In this document: positions 32,967 to 45,507 of the stretch, in pieces
Numbering within the stretch: position 1 is the stretch's first letter
Layout of the letters: the number at the start of each line of letters is the position of its first letter
DNA from: Ostrinia nubilalis
Lineage: Eukaryota; Arthropoda; Insecta; Lepidoptera; Crambidae
Assembly: GCF_963855985.1 (NCBI RefSeq)
Contig: NC_087092.1
Location: 14,012,001-14,076,000, forward strand
Length of the DNA: 64,000 bases
Direction: 5' to 3'
Made by a program: the position numbers and the translations under genes
Notes under the pieces: generated by a model
Database searches by the model: none
What the model saw: only the letters and a program-made list of their open reading frames with translations
Told to the model about the DNA's origin: nothing

Positions 32967-33955
32967 TTTAACCTGAAAACATTTACTTTTATGTACTTAG
33001 AACAACAATAATTAGGCCTAAACACGAAAAGATGCTATTGATCCTAGACAACCCGAACAAATTAAAATGATATGAGGTGATAAAGGGAATCCTTGTAATC
33101 AACGCTCACACAATTTTGCCGAGTCCTACATACCTGCTTGTCAATATTGACAATCTGGAAAGCTGAATTTTAGTTCCAATTAACAATACCGCTGCAGATA
33201 CAATGTAAGTAACTAAGTAAATCGATCATTTTGCTAATTATTTACATGAATCAAGCAAATTATTTCATAAAACAACCAGAATTTCGATTTCCCAAACCAC
33301 CTTAGCTCCACCCTCCACAGATAAAAAATAATAGTAATAGTGTGGCAAGTATCGATATTTTTCTCCTGTTGATTCGATATCGATATTGGCGGAGAAAATA
33401 ATACGGGTAGATTTTATTAACTTAACGAGTGTTATTACTAAGCGTTGGAGAAACCAGCTAATGAAGGATCTAGAACAAAATTATTTAAAGTATATAACTT
33501 GAACAATGTATCACTTTCCAGTATATAAATTATAAAAAACAGAGAATCAACTGCAAGAGCGCCATCTACATGATAGATCTTTTTATTTATTGATTTTAGT
33601 GTATTAATTTAGATATTTTTTAGCATTCTATGATGAAAAGTTGGCTGATAACATTATAGCGACAGAAGGATGATGGCAGCTAGCTAGGCGGAGGCGGACC
33701 TAAAACAAGCCCTACCACCAACCAGAGTAGAATATTTTGCCCCTTCTGAGAATCGAACCTGAGACCTTTGGGTACATCTGACTGGAGAAAGGAGGTCATC
33801 ATCATACAAAATGTTACTATTATTTTTTCATGTAATTTTTTTCACTTGACAGTCAATGGTCAACAGGCAGAAGGCGTGGCCTTTACAAGTACCGCCTTTC
33901 TCAAAAGGCCACTTTTGCCTGTCTGTCCGGTCCGGAGTTTGGGGGAAACGGAAGC

Positions 33956-34194
33956 TACTACCCGTTCGCGCTAAGTTTGCCTGTCCGTGGAATGCGCGTC
34001 CCCTCCTCCAACCGCGATTAAACGCAATTTGTTAGTGATTAAACACAATTAAGTGTTTTATTTTCGCAAATACACAATTTTTATCAATATTAATAAATAA
34101 AAAATATTTTTAATACAGTTTGCTAAAGTTATAGACGCATTCCTTCGAGTGACGTCATATCGCCAGCGGCAAACTTATCGCGAACGGATAGTAA
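33956..34194 (-). mobile_element. MITE with ends TTACTATCCGTTCGCG, copy 2
   Basis: Inverted copy of the element at 2222-2437, including the TGACGTCATATCGCCAGCGG and AATTGTGTTTAATC blocks. It lies between Bre1 and the FGGY gene. Confidence 0.7.
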
Positions 34195-34405
34195 AATTAT
34201 GTATAAATAAAATTAATCTTTCGGATATTTATTTAATAAAATAAAGTAATAATTTTCTAATAAAGGTAATATTATTAATGGAAGACATTATTACGAGTAT
34301 TTCAACATAAAATAGTAAATTAGGAATAATAAAATAATTTATAATAAAAGAAAACATATTACTCAATATAATAAAACTTAATAAATCGTACCTAAACTTG
34401 ATGAT

Positions 34406-37252
34406 TCATGAGTTCATAATATTTCTGTATTTTAATTGGTCCTGAAACATCCTTAGGAAGACCCTATATTTTTTATCATGATAGGGTTTCAGAGCAGGAT
34501 TTGGAGAGATAACTTCAGCTGTACCACCCATGTTTTGAATAGCATCTTGGACGTTGTTAAAGTACTGCGAGGCACAAGCTCCTAGTATAGCTGAACCAAC
34601 CAGCACAGATTCTTTTTCGTGCGGTTTCAAAATAGGTAATCCAACTGCATCTGCTTGAGTTTGCACAAAGAGAGAATCCTTTGTGATACCACCACATATT
34701 AATAGTGACTTAAATGCATCATAACCAGCCGACACTAAGGCGTCCATGATGTGTCTCGTGCCATACTGGAACGAAAAACACAATTTTAGTACCGTTTATG
34801 AAGTTCTAGGCCTTTCAATTATGAAACAAACTTGAAGGTATTAGAAAGCATCAACTCTGTTATCAATATTAGGTACACTTGACAACACTCACTCAACTCA
34901 CTAATTACTAGAGATGAAACGGATAGTTGTTTGGCCGGATACCGGATACCGGATATCCGGCGAGCTGCTAGGCCGGATAGCCGGATATCCGGCGGCCGGA
35001 TAGTTGGCCCATTGTCACGTTGCATGTCGTGACGAGTTTAGCGCCGCACAGGAGCTTTGAACGCGATCAGTGGGTCTAGTAGACTAGAGAAGTCACACTT
35101 TTCGAAAATCGAATCCGTTTGAATAGAATGTCAGATTTTGCCACGTGTCTAGGGGGCTGATGAAATTGGGCGATTTCGGTTGCCATCGCGAGTGTGTAAT
35201 TGAATAGCGAAAATTAAATTAGTTGAACTGCTACATTGTCATCAAACTGAACTGCATCGTGTCATCAGACCATCAGTAAAAAACAGATCGCCTATTTTAT
35301 TTGGCAATATTTCGACATTAACAGATATTTACTATTTACGTATTCGTCATTACAGTAAATAAGAAATAAGTTTTTTGAAAGGCCTTAATATGGCTTTTTG
35401 GACTTTAAATAAAAGCCGTTATTATTATAAGCCATTTTATTGATATTTACCATAAAAGATTAATGTATTTCATTTTATTATAGGAAATTGTCGTAGTTTT
35501 TATATATCCGGTATCCGGCCGGATAGTGAGTTACTATCCGGTATCCGGCCGGATAGTAAATTTAGGCCGGATATCCGGCCTACCGGATAGTTACCGGATA
35601 TCCGTTTCATCTCTACTAATTACATTCTACAAATCCTGTGGAACTGGGACTGTTAAGGACGAAGCACACCTATCAACCCGGAAACGGATCGTAACCGTAT
35701 CAACATGAGGCGGTCCATAACGTAAACGCCTCGCCTCGCGGCGAAAGGCGATAGGGTGTTGATCTCTTTCCAGTTTGATAAGTGTGCTGTGACCTTTATG
35801 CTTACCGACAAACCCTGCAATGTGGCTAGATACAATAATGCCAGATTCTCTTCACTACTATTAATAGTGAGTCCTATTACCATCCCCTTCATGGTAGGGT
35901 CAGCCAATGGTGATCTATTACCATGAAAATCAGGCCATACATGGAAATCTTTAGTCAACAAGCTCACATCTTTCAGTCCTTGGGCTTGTGCCATTTTCAC
36001 AAGCAGCTTCCGTAAATGGCTGCGAACACTAAAAACAATAAGAGGTTAAAATTGTAGTCATAGTTCAATTCTATTACTATTGTCGTTTACTGATAGATAT
36101 TAAAATAGATATGTACTTACTCTCCAGTACTGTATTTCTTCAATAGCTCAATCCCAGCTGGGTGACTTGATATTATATAGTCTAGCAACATACCAGAAGC
36201 GCTTTGTCCGGCTTCATTAAGCCACATGTTCGGCACCATTGCACTGAAATAAGGACCCCAAATACCTTCAACCATCACAGCATTTTTATTCACAGCCATG
36301 TGACATGTGGAAGTGCCACATATCAAACTCAGTCTATTGGACATGTCTTTGTCAATTCCTTCACCATTTGTGCCTATCATACCGAGACCACCAGCGTGAG
36401 CATCAATGATGGAAGCTGCTACAGGAGTGCCTGCACACAGCCCCAACACTTTAGCAACATCGTCTAACAGACCGCCACATTTTTCTCCTGGCATCAAGAC
36501 CTTGTTTCCAATTTTTTGGAAGTCATTATGTGCAAGGTCTTCTAATCCAATTTCACGCAGGTAACTCACATTCCATCCCTGTTTGCCATCTATAGAACAT
36601 TCATAGTTCCATTTGCACACAAGAGAGCAAAGAGATCGAGTCATTGATCCCGTAGCTTTCCATGTCAGAAAGTCAGGTAAATCAAAGAAGTAGCCAAAAT
36701 TTGACCATTTTTGAGGGAGATGTTTCTTCAACCACAGCAGCTTGGGTATTTCCATTTCTAAACTGACTTTACCGCCTACGTACTTGAGAATATCATGATT
36801 GGCTTTATTTATCAAGTCTGCCTCTGCTTGAGCTCTGTGATCCATCCACATAATGATATTCTGCTCATCATTGTTTGAGTTACTTACTGCGATAGGGTTA
36901 CAGTTTGTGTCCAAAGCCACCAAAGAACATGTAGCATCAAATCCAATACCTTTTATACTTTTTGGGTTCACATCAGCCACTACATCCTGAAAATAATATT
37001 CAATGTTAGTAATATTATCAAAGGAAAAAAACTATTTTACAATTTTTTTTAAATTAAGAGACTTACTTTAATTACATGGATACAGCAGTTCCAAACATCT
37101 GTAGAGGACTGCTCATAGTAATCTGGTTTTGGTTTCCATGTTTGCAATTCTTTCACACTGGAGTTTATCACATGTCCCTTTTGATCTACAAGGGCAGCAC
37201 GAACACTACCAGAGCCCACATCCACACCAACAAATAATATATCACTGGCCAT
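34406..37252 (-). CDS. FGGY: FGGY carbohydrate kinase (ribulokinase-like)
   Basis: Cytosolic ATP-dependent sugar kinase of the FGGY domain-containing / YDR109C group, whose characterised members phosphorylate D-ribulose. Coding exons: 37252-37067, 36986-36121, 36028-35806, 34765-34406. They join in phase to about 544 residues, close to the roughly 550 of animal homologues. Phosphate-binding motif [15 protein letters not shown] is near the start, and [14 protein letters not shown] follows. [10 protein letters not shown] contains the likely catalytic Asp; [11 protein letters not shown] and [13 protein letters not shown] form the nucleotide site. The ATG lies 15 bases after a 3' splice site at 37268, and a noncoding exon ends at 37351 (GTAAGT), so the 5' UTR is spliced. 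Intron 3 (35805-34766) contains a hAT element. The stop TGA is at 34408-34406. Confidence 0.93.
34909..35615. mobile_element. 707-bp hAT element in an FGGY intron
   Basis: The ends TAGAGATGAAACGGATA and TATCCGTTTCATCTCTA are flanked by identical 8-bp copies CTAATTAC (34901-34908 and 35616-35623). Subterminal regions are dense in CCGGATATCCGG-type repeats, probably transposase-binding sites. There is no transposase frame. Confidence 0.85.
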
Positions 37253-37351
37253 GTCCGGTAAATAAGGCTGAAATTTTTTTTCATTATGTTTATAAATTTG
37301 TAAAGTGTTAATCATAGTTGTAATAAATTATTAAATTGGAACATACTTACT

Positions 37352-39300
37352 TCGTCTGAAATGCAAATTTATATGTTTAGATAGCAGAGTTCTTCGCAAT
37401 AATAAGTTAAGATATAAACACGGCAATAAAGTAATGACCTTGTTATTTGTTTCAGATAATTAACATAAGGCCGACAATCAGATATCTTGGAGCTACATCG
37501 CAACTCGCAAGTACCTACTCGTGACTCTTGTGAGATAACCTCGTCGTCCTTTGAACTAAACTTTCATTTAATTTGAATTGTAAAGATATTGATCAACTTC
37601 GTGCAAAGGAACTTCCATAGAAGGCGATAGATAAGTTTCAATTCAAAATAATTATTACTAATTTATACTTAATTTAAGGATTTTCATAATTTAAAATCAT
37701 TACTGTATGATTACTTTTCTTTGTTTATATACTTTTGAAGCAAAATACCTACACTGGCTAAAATTTAACTAAAAAAATGACAGTTATTTAGATTTTCGCG
37801 CGGTTAAAGATATTTATTTTAACGATCGATCAAATTAACCTGTATAGACAATAGATTAACTACAACCACAGACTAAAGTCGGATTCTTTAGAAATTTCCC
37901 TATATGTAAACAAATATGGCCAACTGACATTAAAACATTTTTAATCTGTGCCCTAGTGAGGCGACAAAACCTCTCGTTAATCGCGGATTGAAATTATTGT
38001 AGTACTTACGTACCTATAGAAAGAATTTATAATGCTTTATAAAGCAATGCATTAAACAATTAGTAGTACATTCAATGAAGAAAAAATACGTTGTTGATTA
38101 AGACCCTATTTAAATCTATTTAAATGCAATCAGTAATAAAAATGATTGAATAATTGAAATAAAATCGATTTAAATTACCGATTATTGTCTATGACTTACA
38201 GGTTACAACACTGATGTGTCAGAGACAACATGGAGATAACACATAATTTTAAACTTCAAGTCAATTTGACAAGTCTCACAAATTTTCATCGTCCACATAT
38301 TTTGCTAAAATAATTTGTTTAAAGATTGATTCCAAACTTGTATAATCGTGAGAATAAAGTTGGTTTCATGGGCTTGTGAAATAATGTGTATGATATTATG
38401 AACACGTAAGTGATTATGGTGTAATTGTGTGCAGAAGTGTTTGTTTACATTTAAGGAAATTTCTAAAGAATTTAGGTATACAACACTAACTGTCCCACCC
38501 GTGACATTGACAGGTGGGCGCCACCATCAATACCACAGATATGGGTCAATGTTTATGTGCAGTGTACAGAGCCCCGATTACGGTAACTTTTATAACGTCT
38601 ACAATCCAGACGCGTTTCTGATTCTGCGATACGATTGGTCAAAACAGCTGACGTACGCTGTTGAACGACCAATCGTATCGCAGAATCGAGAAGCGTGTCT
38701 GGATTGTTGTCGTTAAAAATTACCGTAATCGGGGCTCTGTAATGTCACATCACTGATGTGCATTGACCTGTGGGTCTAGACAAAGTGCAAATTATGATCG
38801 CAAACCAGTCGAAAAGTGGTCGAAAAGCCCCTTTTTTGTATGGAGTTTTGACGGATTCGATTTTCGATTCGATCAAAAAGTGCGTTTTGTCTAGGGGGGC
38901 TGAATTATTAAAAAAAAAAAACAGACTGTCAAAAACCATGAAGCTAAAGATAAAAATGGAGTGCAGAGTTGGAACAAAAACTTGAGTCAAATACCTACTT
39001 ATATCTATCTCGCTCTCTGCGGCCCTACCTCTCTTTTTAGTGTGAACTGTAGTATTGCTATCTTCTGATTTAAATCTCCTTGTAAATTCTTCGAAATAGC
39101 CTATTCACTAACCAAATCAGAAGTTAAACAAATAAATAATTAATATTTGAAACTAAGATTACCTAGTTAAATAAAAAATCACAAAATTGTCGGCCATTTA
39201 GGCTTAATGTGTTGGCGAATCAGGAAATTACAATCCCAATTCCTGGGTAATCGGTACCATGTGGCAACATCGGCCCAATCCGGCCCATCATGGCGGTTGT
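37352..39300. other. Intergenic region between FGGY and POP5
   Basis: The divergent promoters of FGGY (-) and POP5 (+) must lie in or at the edges of this AT-rich stretch. It holds one TIR element (38567-38739). Next to that is a repeat stretch at about 38770-38910 (CGGATTCGATTTTCGATTCG), also present in similar form at 35095-35160 inside the FGGY hAT element. No exon is recognised. Confidence 0.5.
38567..38739. mobile_element. 173-bp TIR element with TA duplication
   Basis: The ends CAGAGCCCCGATTACGGTAA and TTACCGTAATCGGGGCTCTG are flanked by TA. The inner arms GATTCTGCGATACGATTGGTC and its complement make nearly the whole element foldable. Confidence 0.85.
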
Positions 39301-39913
39301 TTACTATTTTGTTTATTAAGCAGTTAATTTCGTTTGAGATTGTTTACAGGAAATAATCATTGTTTTATCACAAGAATTGGTGCAAAATTTTGTAGTGCGT
39401 GGTTGCGGTAGTACGTGGTGTCCTGGAAGTGACATAAGATTCCACGCGTAAGTGTTTATTTCGTGATTTCCGACATTGGATCATTGTAAACATTTTTCAC
39501 ATTTTTTACAGTAATTTCTTCCTAAAACGTTTTACCAGTAATTACACTTATCATTTTTAATGATAACTATGTCAAGAAATAAAGATTTTACATTGGTTTC
39601 ATTGAATTTGAGCAATTTTATATTTTTTGTTTATTTAGAAAGAGCGAGTCTGCCCACAGAGAGCGAGATAGTGATACTTAGTTTGTGCTTCAAGTAGGTA
39701 TTCGGAGTGTGGCCTCCATTTTTATCTGTAGCTTCATGTCAAAAACTGACAGATTGATGCTTTGGATTGATGTGGATTGATGTTGCAACAAAGTGGTTTG
39801 TTGTTTTGTTGGAATATAAATTTTTAGGAATATAAATGTATTATTTGTTCTGAATCTTTTTAATAATGAATAAAGGATATTGTTAATTTAATACAGTATT
39901 ATCTAATACGATT

Positions 39914-40465
39914 ATGGTGCGCTTTAAACATAGGTGATGAATGAATCAATGGTAAATATTATGTATCAAGTAGGCTAGTATTCTAAACCATCAAATATTT
40001 ACATACTTTTACAGGTATATCACCATTGAAATTGAATCTCCAGCAGTTCCTGATAGTAAGCCTCTTAGTCTGAAGCCTAGTAAATTCCACGACTCTGTGC
40101 TCGACAAAATACAACAACTACACGGAGATTTTGGAGTTGCTTCTATTAGAAATGGATTCCTAACCAAATATTGCAATGAAAACACTCGAATAGCATTAAT
40201 CAGGGCCAGACATGGGCCTCACCGCTTTGTTACTAGCAGTCTGCCTTTTGTAACTAAAATTGAAAAACTAGATGTTAGATTAAGAACATTACATGTGGGT
40301 GCAACATTGAAACATAGTTTTAAATTTATACAAAGACATCAAAGGGCATATTTGGACTCCATGTGGTTGAAACTAAAAACGGATGAAGAGAGGAAGCGCT
40401 TGGAAAAAACTGTAATGGATTTTAATAACACAGATGTTGCGATAAATCTTGAAAATATAGCTTAA
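39914..40465 (+). CDS. Pop5: RNase P/MRP protein subunit POP5
   Basis: Subunit of the nuclear ribonucleoproteins RNase P (tRNA 5' maturation) and RNase MRP (rRNA processing). Exons 39914-39933 and 40015-40465 join within an Arg codon to give MVRFKHRYITIEIES..., 156 residues; homologues are about 160. The start MVRFKxRY is the family signature, and GPHRFVTSSLPFVTKIE and RTLHVGATLKHSFKFIQRHQ match the Rpp14/Pop5 fold. A 3' splice site at 39895-39896 precedes the ATG. GTAAGT at 39448 could close an upstream noncoding exon. AATAAA overlaps the stop codon, so the 3' UTR is very short. A 105-bp transposon lies immediately downstream. Confidence 0.92.
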
Positions 40466-40515
40466 ATAAAATTTGTCTTTTATTTCCATCCAAATACCAG
40501 TACCTACATATTTGG

Positions 40516-40620
40516 GGCTTATTCCACTATTCCCCATTGACTATAAGCTCCAATTGGTGTTAACGGGGAATAGTGAACAAAAATAAAATCCTAATATAAC
40601 AGGGAATAGTGGAATAAGCC
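40516..40620. mobile_element. 105-bp hAT-type MITE
   Basis: The ends GGCTTATTCCACTATTCCC and GGGAATAGTGGAATAAGCC are flanked by identical 8-bp copies ATATTTGG (40508-40515 and 40621-40628). It lies 50 bp after the POP5 stop codon and may affect its 3' end formation. Confidence 0.85.
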
Positions 40621-41299
40621 ATATTTGGGTGTATCATCAGCATTATATTAGGTATTATCTTGATGATGAGGATTTGAAATACATTCAAGACTCGAAAAAA
40701 TATTATTGTGATTTTGTTATTTCATTAGCTACCAAAATTGCAAATAGGGTAGTTCAAATCAAAACGCATATTATAGCATATTATTTTATTAATTAAAAAA
40801 TGCACAGTACCATAAGACAACACGGCGGTAAAGGTGGCATCTTAAATTATTGTAATAGATGCTATTTTGCAACAAAAATGTGCTAAGTAACTAAAAATAA
40901 CTTCATTTTTTATAAAACCAATATTTAGATATCAACCACATACTTATTTGACGTATTTTTTATGCTGTGAGTAGGTAATAAAAATAGCATAAAAGATAAC
41001 AGAATAAAATTGTAGTAAGTACCTACATACCTACTCACAACTTGATAAAATCCACCAATAAATCGTAAGATAACTAGAACATAAATTATTATGCTTTTCC
41101 GTGACTCGTGGCAAATTCTGTGCATGGGGCCCAATGGGGCCCTTGGCGTATCTAGGGCGGGGGGCCCGTGTTATTTTGGCAACAACTGGAGAAAGAAAGG
41201 GATTGCGCGTCCTCTGAAGCCGAAGTGGCTCCGTTCGAGAGAATATAGCTGAGACGGAACTGCGGATGAATGTACAAAATAGAGGACAATAACTCCGCG

Positions 41300-41560
41300 G
41301 CTCCGTATCTCTAGCACGAAAAACATTCGACTTCGAATCGTTTGCGTATTCGAATTGCCATCAAAAGATTAAGTAAGTATGAAAACTTAAACAGCGCCCC
41401 TGTGAACGTGACCTAAAGTGAACTCAGTATGAGAAATGGTAGAACGAAACTAATTTTAACAATCGAGATCGTCACATTATCGTTGAATTCAAAGGTTTTT
41501 TGGCACTTTTTCGAATACGCAAATGATTCGAAGACGAAAGTTTTTCGTGCTAGCTACACC
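41300..41560. repeat. Inverted repeat pair
   Basis: CTAGCACGAAAAACATTCGAC and the following bases to about 41355 pair with 41511-41558 (CGAATACGCAAATGATTCG, TTTTTCGTGCTAG). A foldback element is likely, but its outer edges are not clear. Confidence 0.5.
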
Positions 41561-42132
41561 GTTTCATGGACACCGCGTGTTAGTGGGTATAGGCCCTGGG
41601 GCGGGGAAAGTCCCACCCTATGGTCTGAGGTCCCACCCCACATAGCCCACCTGGTTGTCCCCATCGGCCACGTACCTATGCGCAAAGCATTTCCCGACGA
41701 AAAAATTATAAATAGGTACTGTTTCGAGACCAATTCGAGAAAATGGTTCCTCCTACTTACCTACTAACATTAGTTAAGTATCTATGTGTTTATTTTTATG
41801 GATAAGAAACACTTAAACACCAGGAAGCATGCAGGTATATTTTTTATTAGTAATTTGTATTACACAACTTTTCATTACCTACTACTAATAGTCCTTTAGC
41901 CCCTCGCCTCGTGGTACGCTAAATAAGCTTGTTGTTACGAGTGGGCTCACCACAAATAGTCGAGCGGCAGGTCGAACCCTTTTCCTCGGATCTCGAGTCG
42001 GCCAGTCCGACTATCCGACCCTTTCACCCACAGCTTTCACCGTTCGATCGTGGCTTCATTCTTTCGCCTGTTTATTTACCAGTCTATTTATTGTAGTGGA
42101 GGATAATGTGTAGGGTAGTTGAATGGCAGGTT

Positions 42133-42933
42133 TCAGTCAATATCATTTTTCAGTTCATCTAAACTTAACTGATTAAAAAGTTCAAATGTATCATTAAAAT
42201 CATGCGCATATTTTTTTTCAAAAAGGTCTCGGTTTTGTTTCTCATTGGATATTTTTAGAGGACTCTGAATACTATCTTTTATTTTATAAAGCTTTTCGAA
42301 AACGCTCTGCATTGCTTGAGATTTCCTGCAACCTGGAATTTTTTGTAAAGCATTGATTAACTTTTCGATGTCACTAATGCTAATTTGGTTTCCCCTTTCT
42401 ACAGACGAAAAATAGCCACGACACATTAATTCCAAAAAGAAAAGTTCACAAATTGTATGATCTGGAACATTTGGATTTACCTTAATGAGATTTTTGAAAT
42501 GTTCGTAACTTTTAGAGTCTAAATTTTCACACACCATATAAAATATTTTCTTCATCGGATGAAGGTAGCTGGTTTCAGTGCTGTTTCTAGTACAACTTCT
42601 AGTGGTGGGTGTGTCAAACCCAAATTTTCTTACTACAGTATTTAATTGACACGTTGCCAGTGCTTCCACGAGTTCGGCCTTCCAAGTGCTGCGAGTCTGC
42701 GCATGCGATGCCCAATCTTTCAGCAAGTTGCAGGTGCTGCCGCCTATATCATTCGAGACCCGTAGATATACCGTGAGATTTCGTAGCGCCAAATGAGGAT
42801 CTTCGTATAACAGGAACATTATTGAAATCATGTCGCAGGGATCAATTTCATTCCCAATATCTGATATAGCAGCAAGATTTATATTATCCAAAAATGATGA
42901 ATTATGGTTATATGCTGACATGTTTTGATACAC
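42133..42933 (-). CDS. Dredd paralogue with DED region only, no caspase domain
   Basis: An uninterrupted 266-residue frame in one exon. EIDPCDMISIMFLLYEDP, RVSNDI, NLLKDW and EALATCQLNTVVRKFG align without gaps to the start of Dredd at 47124-45508, roughly 60% identical over the first DED-like block. The HPMKK and CELFFLELMCRGYFS blocks of the second DED also match. It ends with FNQLSLDELKNDID and a stop exactly where Dredd runs into the linker before its protease domain. No His or Cys catalytic block follows in the downstream DNA. AATAAA lies about 41 bases past the stop (42087-42092, minus strand), so it looks like a complete short gene rather than a broken one. By analogy with c-FLIP and viral/cellular DED-only proteins, a regulator of Dredd-FADD assembly is inferred; function is not shown. 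Confidence 0.8.
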   Translation of the reverse strand: MYQNMSAYNHNSSFLDNINLAAISDIGNEIDPCDMISIMFLLYEDPHLALRNLTVYLRVSNDIGGSTCNLLKDWASHAQTRSTWKAELVEALATCQLNTVVRKFGFDTPTTRSCTRNSTETSYLHPMKKIFYMVCENLDSKSYEHFKNLIKVNPNVPDHTICELFFLELMCRGYFSSVERGNQISISDIEKLINALQKIPGCRKSQAMQSVFEKLYKIKDSIQSPLKISNEKQNRDLFEKKYAHDFNDTFELFNQLSLDELKNDID

Positions 42934-43789
42934 AACTAAGTAGGTATAAACACAGTAAGTAGGTACCTACAATTTTGTACCAATTAAGCACACCAAGTCC
43001 AAGTTACAGCACACAACTTTTGGTAAAAATACAGTGGGAGGTAGATAGTGATCGCACTCCATAGGGTTGGTTATAACTCTATGTCGCACTCACTACTGAT
43101 AACTATAAGGAACTTATTTTTATCTGCCACTGCTTATACTTAGTTTACAAAATTGTATTTGCTCAAACCAAGTTTGGTTGGAGTTACCTACATAGCTGTA
43201 AAAGGATTTCCCTTTTTCTGGGGACTCAGTCGCGTTGGATTTGGTTGATATGGTGATGAAGATCTAGATGCCCGTTCACATAAAATAAGTAGGTATTACC
43301 AGTCGCCCCCGCGGTTTTTGGAACTGGAAGTCATTGCTCCCACTTCAGTTTCATTAAGTATGTAGGTACCTATACATGCTTTCTTCAGCATCGTAGAGAA
43401 TAAAAGGATGTGTTGATAAAATTATGGTTCCCATTGTTATTAAGTTTTCCTCAAGACTTTAATTTTTTAAATATTTTTATGTTAAAAATAAACCCAAGTT
43501 ATTGGTTTATTAAATTTCACCACTTAGCTTCTCAATCTAGGCAAAATTACAACTCTTTTTATGGCAACATTGATCACACCCAACCTTTTGATGAAAAATC
43601 CCCTTCCAGAGACAAATTGTTATAAAGATCATTTAGGTTTTTAGGTCACCGAATCTAATAGCTACTTACTCTATAAAATACATACGTGTCTGACAGACAA
43701 AAAATAAAAATTATGACATTAAAATGCCTTTTAATTTTCGCAAGTCGGGAGAGACGAAATGAAATGAAGTGCGTGTTTATGTTACGGTC

Positions 43790-44296
43790 AAAGTGATAAA
43801 TGTGAAAATTATGAATAATCGCCGGTTATTACATTGAAGTAGTACATTATAACTCAATGGGTTATTATGAATAATTACCGCATGATTTGGTAAATGTGAT
43901 TAATATGAGATCATTTATGTGTGTATAAAACTAAATAGGCGGCTTAGGTAGGGGTGGCCCAAGGGCCACCCCCGCCGCACCTTAACCTATTTTTCACTTT
44001 AAATCAAACCAATATGTTATGGGCTTTATGGCAAAGTAATGTGTTACGAAAACGCAAGAAACAGACGAAACTCATTATGCCAAATTATATTAATATGACA
44101 TCAAAACATTCAAAATGTGTGGCTGTACATAAGCACTATACATGAGCCATTGTTCTTTTATGATATTTCATAGTACTAAGGTTACATTATTAAATAATCA
44201 CTGATAAATGTAATTCATTTATTACTTTTACCTCAACTGTCGGTAATTATTCATAATAACCGGCGATTATTCATAATTTTCAATTTAGTATCACAT
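43790..44296. mobile_element. About 507-bp TIR element
   Basis: GTGATAAATGTGAAAATTATG and following AATAATCGCCGGTTATTA pair with TAATAACCGGCGATTATTCA near 44255-44296. It lies between the two DED genes; the short frame inside is not credible. Confidence 0.7.
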
Positions 44297-44370
44297 TAAC
44301 ATTAAAGTAACATTTAGCTAGCTACTTCGCGAACGCGAATAGCACCAGCCGGCAAGTAGTCTATTATGTA

Positions 44371-45123
44371 CAGTGTGTCCGGGCTTGTAGTGATCAAACT
44401 TTAAGGGCGTAATCTATGGACAATTTTATCGATGAAAATACTTCAAATTTGGGGCCTGACTAGGGTTGCCAGGTCCAAAATCCAGCATAGAGTATATTAT
44501 ATATAGGACGTTCCCAGCGGTTTCCATAGCGCACGCGACATGCGAAAATACACTGCCCAATGATATTATATAAAAACAAAAGTTCTATAATATCATTGAC
44601 ACTGCCTGAAAGAATCACACAACCTATTCCGATTACTATGGAAACCGCTGGGAAGGGGTATCTTTGTTCAACAATTACGTCGAAACTAATAGACGTAGAC
44701 TAATAAATTTACATTCGTTTTGTAGAATAGCTCAAATACTAAAAATACAATGCAAATAAAACATACCTTAACGACCTGGTTTTTCTTGTGTTGGAAAATA
44801 ACTGACAAAGAAGTGAAAAAAGTCATGTATTTTATTTTTCTAATTAAATCCATTGTTACTCCCATAAAATATATGAAACATGTGTCTGTTTTCTTCTTCT
44901 ACTAATAGATAATTTTATTGGCTATCGCATGATATAAAATATTTGCCTATTAATGTTAAGCTACCCACGCTTTCACTTGTTTTTTAAAGAAGAGGTGAAA
45001 ACTAAAAACTTAAATCGATGTAATTTTTCGAGAAATGGGTCAGGCCCCTGAAGTATTTTCATCGATAAAATTGTCCATAGATTACGGCTTTAAAGTTTGA
45101 TCACTACATGCCCGGACACACTG
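44371..45123. mobile_element. 753-bp TIR element with TA duplication
   Basis: Inverted ends of about 90 bp begin CAGTGTGTCCGGGC and end GCCCGGACACACTG, flanked by TA at 44369-44370 and 45124-45125. The interior has a further inverted pair (CCCAGCGGTTTCCATAG at about 44515 and CTATGGAAACCGCTGGG at about 44637). No transposase is present. Confidence 0.85.
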
Positions 45124-45507
45124 TATACATATACAATAATTCTCATACATTTAATTAATTTTCAGATACCGAATCCTTCAAAAAGCACCATGTAGATTTA
45201 TACACCATAGTGCCATCTTGCGGGTTGCGGGACCTAATACATCTAACTTAACTATGTACTATGCTATGTACAAACAAACTTTGTACTTATGTAAGTAGCT
45301 CTAAAGTATTTTGTGGACTGTACTTAGGTGTTTGTAATATTTTTTTGTTATAAATAAGGCAATAAATAAAACCAAATAATTGTAAATAAAGTTTTATATT
45401 TAATGACATTATATAAGTTTTTCTAAGGGTAAAGATTACAAAAATATACAGTTAAAATAAAATATTTTACTTAGCAGTACTAGGTTCTTTTCTCCTTTAA
45501 GTTAAAA

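Noticed and set aside
33740..33775. tRNA-like B box (reverse of GGTTCGATTC)
   Set aside because: No A box or cloverleaf could be built around it; it is more likely part of a degraded SINE.
43954..44145. 63-codon frame between the DED genes
   Set aside because: Lies inside a TIR element and shows no similarity to proteins.
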